Below are positions 1 through 11,976 of a stretch of 64,000 nucleotides of DNA, piece by piece. The notes beneath the pieces were generated by a model. The model searched no databases and was not told where the DNA came from. It was given only the letters and a program-made list of their open reading frames with translations. Numbering within the stretch: the stretch's first letter is position 1; every line of letters begins with the position of its first letter. Position numbers and translations under genes: made by a program. Source of the DNA: Castor canadensis (taxonomy: Eukaryota > Chordata > Mammalia > Rodentia > Castoridae); NCBI RefSeq assembly GCF_047511655.1, contig NC_133392.1:28568001-28632000 (forward strand), given 5' to 3'.

Positions 1-414
1 GGGAGGGGAAGGAAGAGACAAAACCACAGACTTCCCCCACCCAAGTGGAGAGGGCCTCAGAGGTTGCCTCTGGAGAACCTGCACCCTAGATATGGGTGCG
101 TAGGTGCAGCGGCAGGACGGCAAGGCTGGCCTGCTACAGATGTGCAACTCGAAGTTACTCTGAAGTTTCAGAAAGCCAGAACTCCCTGCCTCAAAAGCCA
201 GGAGTAGGGAGGAAGGGATGCAAAGCGGCAGGCTTGTCCACCCATTGCCGGAGTTCAGTTGTTGCCCAGGGAGTCTCAGCTAAGGGTTTGGAGGGAGTCT
301 CAGTGGGAGTGGAGTTGGAGAGGTCATTGATAGAATTATTGAGGATCATTCAGTACAAGAGGCCCGTCCCAGAGACAAGGAGAGACAAACCTGGAGCCAT
401 GGGGAGTGACATAC
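1..414. other. 3' flanking sequence of PAX2, no gene seen
   Basis: This sequence lies downstream of the inferred PAX2 cleavage site. On the minus strand the first 60 or so bases past the poly(A) signals are pyrimidine- and GT-rich, as expected of a downstream cleavage element. The longest open frame, on the plus strand, has no recognisable protein features and low-complexity ends. I see no gene or repeat here. Confidence 0.5.
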
Positions 415-419
415 AAAAT

Positions 420-448
420 TTTATTATTATTTATTATTATTATTTATT
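420..448 (-). terminator. PAX2: Polyadenylation signal cluster of PAX2
   Basis: On the minus strand three AATAAA hexamers overlap an AAT/AATA-rich tract, at 443-448, 430-435 and 420-425. They are followed at lower coordinates by a GT- and pyrimidine-rich stretch near 360-410 that could be the downstream element. Cleavage is expected around 395-425. This fits a 3' UTR of about 2.3 kb. Confidence 0.65.
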
Positions 449-797
449 TCTCATGTGCACAAAAAAGAAACAAAAGGGGAAAAAAAAAAGAATAAAACCG
501 AACCGACGCACTGAATGTGGCCCAGAAGACCAGAACAGTCGGGGGACTTTTCCAAGGTTGGGACTGGTCCTGGGTCCGGGACTCCTGCCCGGCCATCCCT
601 CAGGGACTGGGACAGATCGGGCTTCAGAGTTAGGACCTCGGCACGCTCGCCGCCTCGCTCCGGCCACTGGAGCCTCGCTGAGCGCCGGCAGTTCCCTTAA
701 CTGTTCTCTTTTCTCGCTTTCCTTTTCAAATAAAAAGGCTCGAAGGGAAGAGAGATCTGGGTGAGGACTCCAAGCCTTTTCGGATTTGTTCAAGGAA

Positions 798-835
798 TTT
801 TATTTATTTATTTATTTATTTTCACTTTTATTGAC
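798..835 (-). terminator. PAX2: Possible proximal poly(A) signals (AAAT)n
   Basis: A (TTTA)n run on the plus strand gives several overlapping AATAAA hexamers on the minus strand at 798-822, with another AATAAA nearby at about 826-832. They lie inside the 3' UTR, about 1.9 kb after the stop, so could give a shorter alternative transcript. They may equally be a simple repeat with no function. Confidence 0.35.
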
Positions 836-2711
836 TTTGTTTCTGTTATTTCGAGTCGTCACGATCCACGGGTGAGGAGACATGCAGGGCGCATCGCCGC
901 TACCGAGAGAGCAACTACGGGGTGGAGCGGGGTGGCCGGGCCGGGGCCTGCGGGGCGCAGCCGCGGGGAGTCAGCCCTGGGGATGGAGCTGCCACCTCTG
1001 ATCTTGCCTGCCAAGGCCGGGCAACCAGGGCAGGGCTGGGGAGGGAGTCAAGGGAAAGGCAGAGACTGAGACAATTGAGGCTGAGACGGAGACAGAGACA
1101 GAGGGAAACAGGAGGGAGATGAAAACAGAGGAGAGATGCTGGGAGGAGAGAGCGAAAACACGGAATTACAGAGAAATAGCAAACAAAACAGGCGAGAGGA
1201 GTCCACGGGACCATGTTCGTCATTTTGCATAGAGATTTCTTTTTCTTTCGTAATTTTTGTAACATAAAAAAAATGCCCCCCTCCTCCAGGATGTGCTGTG
1301 CTTCAGTGGGCGTGTAGCTGTATACCCCCTCCCCCCAGCGAGCGGCGACTCTTACTGCACAGACAGCGGGGCGTATCTACAGGCAAGGCGGACGGGCGAC
1401 TGGGACTCTACTGGACTAGGCGGGGCAGGCGGAGGGGGAGGGGTTATATACACTGGGGTTCGCCTTCAACACAACACACACCGTCTTTCTATAAAGCAGC
1501 AGCCTTTTGGGTTTTGTTTTGTTCCTTTTTGCAAAGACCATGATATTAAATAAGTGTAGACCTTTTGAGGTTCTGTTCAGTTCTTGGCAGAGAGGAGGCT
1601 TAGGAGGGAGTTGGGGGAGTGGAGTGGGCAGCCCTCCACTTTCACCCCGCTGCAGCTCAGACGTCAGCTCAGAATGCGCTTCTACCGCCTACAAGTTGGA
1701 GGGCTGTGTCGGGGAAGAGGGCACCAAGTAACTGCTTGGAACATCCAACGCCCAAGGCCTATGTAATCAGGTCCTGCGGCGGGCCCCGGGATATAGCCTC
1801 TGATGGGGCGGCGAGTTAGGGACCATGGACGCAAGGCGTCATGGGACGGATAAAGGACTGGCAGGAGGGAAAAGTAAGAGGCCAGCAGATGGAAAAGACG
1901 TTGAGGTAGGGGCAAGGCAGGGCCGAGAGTTCAGTCACGAATGGGAGATACCTGGGCCCTGGGGAACTAGGCAGTCCAGGTGGAGGGAAAAGCCAAGAGC
2001 CAGGATCGGTTGGTGCCGGCCAATGGGGCCTACACGTCTTGGGGTCCCAACTTGGGAAAGACCTGATGCCCCAAAGGCCGTCCCTAGAGCCCGATCTTCA
2101 CTCCCGCATTCCACCTTCTGGGGTAACGCACACCCGGAAGGCGGCGGCAGTCGGGTTGGAGCAGGTGGTAAGGAATTTTTCCCAAGGTTTCGGCAGGCAG
2201 CTTGTCCTTCTTTTGCAGAAAGTCGTTTCGTTCTTAATTTCCTTTGCCCAGACCCTCCAGAGAAGCCTCCCGGCGCGCCCGAGCGTCCAAGGCGGGTTGC
2301 TCCAGGGCTGGGCCGCACTGCAGTCCGCGCTGATTGTGTGTCACAGAAATGTATCCGGCGCGCGCGGTGGCGGGCCGGCTCCCCGGCGGCTCCCGCCAGG
2401 CCCAGCGTAGGTGGCCCGGGACCTCCTCGCCGCGCCAGGCAGTCCAGGCAGGCGGGGAGGGGCGGTGGGCGGGGCTGGGGGCGGTGGGCCCGGGCCTGAG
2501 GGTCCCGCCCGCGGCTCCACCCGTCCTGTCCGGCCTTCCACTTGGTGACGTGAAGGGCTGCAGGGGGTCTCGGGATGGGGGTGGGGCTGGAACGGTGACC
2601 GAGAGGTATCGCGTCGCGTCGGTCCTCCCTCCCTCCGGGGTGGGCGGTCAGACGGGGACGATGTGGAGGCCGAAGCTGTCGGCCTGTAGCTTGATGTGGT
2701 CCCCGCGGTAA

Positions 2712-2788
2712 CTAGTGGCGGTCATAGGCAGCGGCAGCAGCGGCAGGGGCGGAGCCCCGGGGGGCGGCACTATAATAATAAGGGGAAC
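2712..2788 (-). CDS. PAX2: PAX2 exon 12, C-terminal coding part with stop
   Basis: The acceptor is a pyrimidine-rich stretch ending CAG, and the exon opens GT-TCC-CCT. The first two bases complete a Ser codon begun by exon 11, followed by 24 codons and TAG at 2712-2714. The protein reads SPYYYSAAPRGSAP, a run of six Ala, then YDRH, the conserved end of the PAX2 transactivation/inhibitory region (residues about 393-417 of the long isoform). The Ala run is encoded by mixed GCC/GCT codons, so it is not a pure triplet repeat. The UTR begins immediately after. Confidence 0.95.
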
Positions 2789-5747
<2,959 letters not shown>

Positions 5748-6859
5748 CTATTCATACTGGGGTGCTCTAGGGAGAGGACACTCTTGGGGAGGAAGGAGCT
5801 CTGTGCAGATGTGCACCTGAAGGAGCAGGTCCCAGGATGATTTGCACAGATCTGAGTGTCTGTGTCTACCTTCAGCTGTGATTGTGCACCTCCACACTGT
5901 GTAGCTCTGTGTGTCTCTTTCTGTGTGTCTGTATGTCTGCCTTTGCTTGTGTCTGCATTCCCAACCCAGATGGGCAGAGATGACCTGGTTTTACTTCTCC
6001 TTCTCCACAAGATATTCAGCTGTGGTCTCTACAGTATCCAAATGCACCTCTATCATCTTGTGTACCTCTTCCCATCCTATAAACCCTATCTTTCCTTCAG
6101 GCTTCAAGGATATTCCACCACCACCCCTACAGGGGCTGATGGGCATTCCTTGTTCTCTCCAAGTGGAGCTGCAGGTGCTTGGCCTGGCAGGTGTGGAAGA
6201 CAGGGTATCAGCCAGTAGAGTATTTTGCTGTTAGGGGTTATGACATTGAAATGATAGAAAACCATCCCTGAAGTGAATTAAGAACTTTGAGCCAACAGTA
6301 CAAGGATCATATCAAGTTCCAATGAGCAAAATTTGCTGCCCCCACCAGCAGCTGGATTTCTGTTCCTAAAGGCTTCTATTAAGCTAGGGAAAGCTATCCT
6401 TGCCAGTGTCCTAGGGTGGAGGCAGAGTCTACCAATATTAGTGAGAAAGCCCCTGGTCCACAGACTTTTCTTTTGGAACACAGCTACATGTGACTGTACA
6501 AGGCCACCAGGTACCCTTCCTTGCCTGCCCCCTCATTGCTGTGATGGGGACACCACCTCCCTTTGCAGTTTAGCACACTCCAATCTTTAATGATGATATT
6601 TTCTCTCCCCTCGTTCACACTCCCACACACTAGAGATACTCTATCCTCTCCTGGGGCCCATGTATCCGCTGCAGATTCCCCTTGTTCTCCTTACCAGCCA
6701 GTGCCACTCTGGCCCTCTCATATGTCTGTCCAACTCTGAGAAGGCAAGGTGTGGCTGGAGGACGTAAGGACTATGCATGTCTTGCCCAATTTACTTCCTT
6801 TTCTTCAGTTGGGCCCTAGTCATCATTATCCCCATGCTATTCCAAATCTTCCTTCCTTC

Positions 6860-6960
6860 CTTAGTTTTTCTCTTTCTTTCTTTCTCTCTCTTTTTTCTTT
6901 TGGTTTCCCTCCCTCCCTCCTTCCCCTCCTTCCTTCTCTTTTCCTCCTTCTTCCTTTTTT
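6860..6960. repeat. Polypyrimidine (CT-rich) tract
   Basis: About 100 bases are almost all C and T on the plus strand (TTTC, CCTCC and TTCC units), running into the poly-T end of a B1 fragment. It is low-complexity sequence, so open frames across it are not coding. Confidence 0.8.
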
Positions 6961-7040
6961 TTTTTGTTTTAAGGCAAATTCCCACTATGTAGCCCAGGCT
7001 GACCTCAGCCTTCTGAGTGCTGGGATTTACAGGCCTGTAA
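6953..7040 (-). mobile_element. B1-like SINE fragment
   Basis: In reverse orientation it shows a poly-A end followed by the typical B1 segments 'tgtagcccaggctgacct' and 'gagtgctgggattta'. Only the 3' half of the element is recognisable. Confidence 0.7.
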
Positions 7041-7559
7041 GAAAGGCCCACCTTTCTTCTTTGCCATCTTTCTTTCCTTGCCACTGTCCCCTTGAACATG
7101 ACCTTATCTCCTGCATTCCTGAGATGTTATGCACTTCCTTGCCCTAACCTCGACACATCTAAGTGGAGCCCTCTTCTCTAGGTGTACACAGAAACAGTTC
7201 AAGCTTTTGCATTTCCAGCTGCCGAACACTTTCATTAGCTGTCCCTCTGTCACTTCAAATCTAATAGGAATTGAGGCAGATTCATCTTCCTCCCAATTAG
7301 TTCTAACAACCTTTATGAAAACAGCAAGACCAACAACTTTGAAGTCTGACATAGCCTTCTTCCTCCTCCTCTATACCAAGCCAGTCACCAAGTGTTGTGG
7401 ATTCTCCATAGTCACATTTGCATCTTATATCCATTTCCATCATCTCCATCACCTTCATAGTTCAGCTCCTCTTCACCTGCCTTTGGTTTGCTACAGTGAT
7501 TTCTCTTTGCTTGCCTTCCCTGCCTCCACGTTCTTCCCCCTCCTGTCCATCCCAAATGT

Positions 7560-8020
7560 GGCTACTTGGTTAGCCCTCATGAGACATTGCTTGCATAACA
7601 CACTTCCCTTGTAAAAACCTTCACTGATTCCCTGTAGGGTACCAATCAGAATGGAAACTCAGCAGGTACTCTCTCCACCCAGCTCTGATTCTCACCACTC
7701 CTGGTTTAGTTTGACTATTTTCACTGTGTAGTGTGAAACCCATGATCTTTTCTTTTTCCTTACTCATAGTTTTCTTCCAGCTCAAGCCTCAAAATTCCTA
7801 CCACTCTACTCACTGGGGACACTTCTCTTTTAAACGTCTCTAGCATCTATGCTCCACGGTTTACCATGTCATTATATTGCACAATGCATCGACCCTATTT
7901 CATGTCATGGTTTGCTTCTTCAAACAGATCAGAAGCAACCCAAGGTCAGGACTGTCTTCTGCTCTATCCTGCATGGTTGGGAACATAGTAGACACTCAAC
8001 AAATACTTTGTTGATTAATT
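7560..8020 (+). mobile_element. L2-like LINE 3' end relic
   Basis: The plus strand follows the pattern of L2 3' ends: 'ccttcactgattccctg', a middle stretch with 'aggactgtcttctgctct', and a tail 'catagtagacactcaacaaa'. The divergence is old and the boundaries are approximate. Confidence 0.5.
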
Positions 8021-8369
8021 TCCTATCCCTCCGTTGCACTTACAGCCAGTTCCTAATGAGTTATAATTGTTGTCTAATTGTTTCATATATGTTGATCTGC
8101 TACAAAGAGATAAAGCTGGGACAAAATGTGAATGCTTGAATTTTCTTTTTCTTTAAAAATAATTTAAAAAATAGGATGATGAAAGATTAACAGCGAGAGA
8201 CTTATCTACAGTGACTAGGCTTTATCATACAATAGGTTTTCCTCTATACCTATCCAATGTAGCTAATATCTTAACATTTCTCAAAACTCAAGAACAGATA
8301 GAGTAAAACTGACAAGCAAGAGATCACTTCTAAAAGCCAGAGTAACAGAAGAATCTGTTTTTGCTTTAT

Positions 8370-8722
8370 TGTGGGTTTTCTTTCTTTCCTTCTTTCCTTC
8401 CTTCTTTTTTGCAGTATTGGGGCTTGATCTCAGGGCCTACACCTTGAGCCATTCCACCAGCCCTTCTTTGTGAAGGGTTTTTTCAAGATAACTATTTGCC
8501 CAGGCTGGCTTTGAACCTTAATCTTCCTGATCTCTGCCTCCTGAGTAGCTAGGATTATAGGCATGAGCCACCCATGCCCAGCCAGCCCTTCCTTTCTTTT
8601 AATGAGACAAGATCTCACTATGTAGCCCATGCTGGTCTTGAACTCAAGATCCTCCTGCCTTTGCCTCCTTAGCACTGGGATCACAGGCATGCACCACTAC
8701 ACCCAACTGTGGGTTTTCTTTC
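8370..8722 (-). mobile_element. Composite SINE (B1 + B1-like/ID dimer) with target-site duplication
   Basis: Reading the minus strand, a B1 unit (8585-8707) is followed by a second B1-like unit containing 'cctataatcctagctactc', then an ID-like module ('tggctcaaggtgtaggccctga'), and an A/G-rich tail. The whole array is bounded by identical 15-base direct repeats at 8370-8384 and 8708-8722. This suggests that the three modules inserted as one unit, or that a dimer inserted into the tail of a B1. Confidence 0.75.
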
Positions 8723-9289
8723 ATTGACTTCTACTGTCAGTGGAAAGTACATATCTCCTGATCATCTCTCAGTGGAGAGGACTGAAGTGGACAATGACAA
8801 AACTACCATCAATTCCTGGAGAGCTGAATAATATGGCACTTTTTGGTCAAAAAGGCCCAAGTCAGAGGAGAGTTACGGAAGATGTGTAGGTTTTGAAGCT
8901 AGAAAAACACAGAAATCCAATTCCTCCAGGCCCTGTAATCTTAATGTCTATCTACAAAGCAGCCAGGAAAAGGAGTATGCCTCTTTCTTCATAAATACAT
9001 TTAAATGCATCTGAATTTTGGTTTTTAGCTGCATGGCTCCTACAACTGCCAAACATGAATTCCTAGTAATCTAAGGTTGTGTCACAAATCTCCTACCTAG
9101 CCTCAGGAGAGAGGAAGCAAGGCTGTCTAGAAAGCTATCTGCAGTAACCTGGAGGCACTCCTATTGCAAAGTTTATTCTCACTGGCTTTCTTGCAAAGTG
9201 GTATGGCCAACGTCCAGGAGTAGAATGCTTTATTACTGAAAGCCACCCACTGAACTGTTGACTGGAAGGCACATTTTTAAATTCTATGT

Positions 9290-9465
9290 ATTCTATTTTT
9301 ATAGCTGGGATGAAAGACCCCCCCCCCCACTTGCCCAGCTTTTCTAAAAAAAATGCATTGAGATGGGTTCTTGCAAACTCTGGGCTGGCCTTGAACTATG
9401 ATCCTCCCCATCTCAGCCTCGTGAGTAGCTAGAATTATAGGTGTAAGCCACTATTCCTGGCTCAA
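9290..9465 (-). mobile_element. B1-like SINE fragment
   Basis: The minus strand contains 'ggccagcccagagtttgc' and 'ctcacgaggctgagatgg', with 'cctataattctagctact', as in the B1-like left unit of the dimers elsewhere in this window. A short poly-C run (about 9320-9331) interrupts its distal part. Confidence 0.6.
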
Positions 9466-10231
9466 ATCCTAGTTTTAGAAAAATGAATCTGGGAGGCAGC
9501 ATACAGCAATTTTAAAAAATGTGAGAGAAAAGGCCCATGGCCAGGACAACAAGGTTGAGCTTTCTAGTGTTTGGTATGTAGCTGGGCTCTGATTGGTAAC
9601 ATCAGTATCACCACAAAGAGATGCCTGCTCAAGACCCCTGAGCCAACAAAGCTGCAAGCCAATGCATACAAAGCAGGCTCAGTGGCTTCATTAGTACACA
9701 GATGACACCTGAAGAACAGGAGAAAAATTGACCAAACTCTTGCCAGAGCCATATATTCTTCAGGAACATCACTGTCAATAATGGAAAACACATATTGCAG
9801 GAAGTTTTCAAATTACTAAGATTGTCATACCATTTGCCCAGCAGCATTCTTTAAAAAGCAGGCCTCCTTTAGTGAGGAATATCAATAGGCAATGAAACTT
9901 GGGCAAAGAAGAATCCACAGAGCACTGGGCGCTGCAATACTACGGAGGGATGGACAGATGGGAGTGGATATGACTCTGAAACTGTAAAATGACACAGCCT
10001 CTTCCTTTATACCAACAGGCAAAAGCACAAAAACAGAAGAAAATAGCTACATGGCAGAATATATCAGTTAGAAATATGTGCCATCCAAGAGAAAACAGGA
10101 AGCAGTAAAGTTTTTGCTTTGCTCGCTGACAATGCCAATAACATGAAAACAGAACTAGGAATCACAAATGGATAAAAAAAAAAAAACCTCACGTGTTGCT
10201 ATAGGAGGGTGGTCATTTCATGTTGGCTACT

Positions 10232-10553
10232 GTTTTTGTGCATGTGTATATGATAATGGGGTTTGAACTCAGGGCCTTAAGCTTACTAGGTAAGTGTTCT
10301 ACCACTTGAGCCATGCTTTAGCCCTTCTTTTGCTTTTTTGGAAAGGGTCTCAAATATTTTCCTGGGGCTACCCTCATACCACGATCCTCCTATCTACCCC
10401 TGGCGCACAGCTGGGATTACAGACATGTACCACCATTCCCAACTTATTTGTTGAGACAGGGGCTTGCTAGCTTTTTGTGTAGGCTGGCTTCCAACGATGG
10501 TCCTCCCCACCTCCATCTCCTGAACAGCTGGAATTACAGGCGGGACCTGGCAT
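10232..10553 (-). mobile_element. Composite B1-like / ID-like SINE
   Basis: In reverse orientation two B1-like units (10445-10553 and 10325-10440) precede an ID-like module ('tggctcaagtggtagaacac', 'ggccctgagttcaaacccc'). The order is the same as at 8370-8722. It is moderately diverged. Confidence 0.7.
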
Positions 10554-10589
10554 CACTGTTTGCTTTCTAAGATTTCAAAGCTTTTACAG

Positions 10590-10730
10590 ATGAGAGAACC
10601 TTCTGGATATCCTTATTTTTAAAGGTGAGAAAATGAAGTGACAAAGAAGCGTAAGAACTCTCCTGAGGTTATATGGCTAATAAATGATAGAGCCAAAATC
10701 TGAAGTCATGCCCATGCCACACCGCCTTCA
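10590..10730 (-). mobile_element. MIR SINE relic
   Basis: The plus strand shows the reverse MIR core: 'tttttaaaggtgagaaaatg', then 'ctcctgaggttatatggcta' and 'gatagagccaaaatctgaa'. The boundaries are approximate. Confidence 0.55.
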
Positions 10731-11127
10731 AGAGCAACATGGAACGGGGCACTCCCCCAAAAAGCCAAAGAAAAGGCAAAAAAGTAATCTAATAAGCAAA
10801 ATCTCATGCCATCACCCTGTTCTTAAGACAGGCCCAAAAAATAAACAAAAGGATACAAGGAATAAACTACTGACATGGAAGATCTGAAGTAGAACTCCAC
10901 AGGGTAGAGTACTAATCTCCTTTGAGAGTTTTCTAAAAAACAAAGAGCCTCTTCAAACAACAGCAGCAGTTGAGAATCTTAAAGTACCCAGAAGTGTTAG
11001 AAGCACTGTACTCGATGAGGACATCCTCTCAGTTCAACTGCAGAAGTCCCTGAAGACTCTTAAGCCAATTTCTACAGCAATCACTACATCTGAATCAGAC
11101 AGTGCACTTTTGTCAGACGTTCCTTAG
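10731..11127 (+). pseudogene. Possible retropseudogene fragment, parent unknown
   Basis: One plus-strand frame stays open from inside the neighbouring MIR to a TAG at 11125-11127, broken only by a TGA at 10885-10887. The first half is Lys/Arg-rich (SPKKPKKRQK, KTGPKNKQK), like a nuclear or nucleolar protein. The second half is Ser/Thr/Leu-rich (VRSTVLDEDILSVQLQKSLK). I do not recognise the parent. No splice sites flank it and no poly(A) tail is visible. It may be a decayed processed pseudogene or a chance open frame. Confidence 0.35.
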
Positions 11128-11334
11128 CAAATGGGCCAGAGCAAATCAACTGTTTTGGAGAATCTAAGTGCAGCCTTTCTTACAAGTACAGAGAAAAGTG
11201 AAGTGAGATAATTTATTAAGAAATTGGAAAATTTTAGTCATTGGCTAATTTATGCTACTTAAATGGTCAGGTGTGAGCTTCAAGGAGAGAGTTGTGTTTC
11301 TCCTTGTACCTGGACTTGCCAGCATTCACTGAAC

Positions 11335-11530
11335 ACCTTACCATGTCTTTAATATTTTATGTGTATTACCTCATTTAATCCTCATAGCAACTCTACAGCT
11401 GACTTGTTTGTAATTCCCATTTTATAGATGAGAAATTGAAACTCAGAGGAGCTAAGCATTGTGCTCAAGATTTCACAGTTAGCAGATGGCACAGTTTGGA
11501 TTACAGAACAAGCAGTGTACTTGGAAACCA
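11335..11530 (-). mobile_element. MIR SINE relic
   Basis: The plus strand reads 'acctcatttaatcctcatag', 'cccattttatagatgagaaa', 'ctcaagatttcacagttagc', the reverse complement of the MIR consensus, in correct order. Confidence 0.7.
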
Positions 11531-11780
11531 ATTCTTGAGTGATACTCTCAAATACTGTAGACCTAGAAAATAAGATAGGTATTTGGTCCAAGAAAGTAAC
11601 CTGGGATCATGCTAAGCTAATCCTTCCTACAGCAGAGCATCTATAACTACTTGTTTCTCATGTGTTTCAGCTTCTCTCATTTTCTGTAGTGGGTTTGTTT
11701 TAATTGAGATTCTTTGATTCCATGAAATCTCACAGATGTACTTCAAGGGAGTCCACAGAAAGCTATATACAAAATGTTAG

Positions 11781-11976
11781 CTAGGCACTGGTGGCTCACA
11801 CCTGTAATCCTAGCTACTTAGGAGGAGAGATGAGGAGAGGAACTGGGAGCAAAGCCAGCCTGGGCAAATAGTTCTCAAGACCCTATCTCGAAAAAACCCA
11901 CCACAAAAAATGGGCTGGTGGAGTGGCTCAAGCAAGGTGTAACCCCTGAATTCAAGCCCCAATACAGAAAAAAAAT
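11781..11976 (+). mobile_element. B1-like / ID-like dimeric SINE
   Basis: This is a good forward example of the dimer. A B1-like unit ('ggctcacacctgtaatccta', 'agccagcctgggcaaatagt', 'accctatctcgaaaaaaccc') is joined through an A-rich linker to an ID-like unit ('gctggtggagtggctcaagc', 'ttcaagccccaatac') with an A-rich tail. Confidence 0.8.

Larger units (their letters stand above)
415..2711 (-). other. PAX2: PAX2 3' untranslated region
   Basis: This runs from just after the TAG stop at 2712-2714 down to the AATAAA cluster, about 2.3 kb, which is in keeping with the long 3' UTR known for mammalian PAX2. No splice sites or convincing coding frames interrupt it. The stop-proximal half (about 2250-2640) is strikingly CpG- and GC-box-rich. 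The distal half is mixed, with A/T-rich tracts at 798-835 and 415-495. The exact 3' end is inferred, not observed. Confidence 0.7.

Noticed and set aside
96..764. 222-codon open frame on the plus strand
   Set aside because: It runs antisense through the PAX2 3' UTR and flank, includes Tyr/Ile and Lys runs from simple repeats, and has no recognisable domain.
1825..2499. 224-codon open frame on the plus strand
   Set aside because: It is a chance frame in CpG-rich 3' UTR, where stop codons are rare. The composition is Gly/Arg/Pro with no motif.
9480..9900. Possible minus-strand retropseudogene (frame containing FSIIDSDVPEEYMALARVW)
   Set aside because: The frame is open for only about 75 codons, no parent protein is recognised, and stops occur soon on both sides. 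There is not enough to call a gene.
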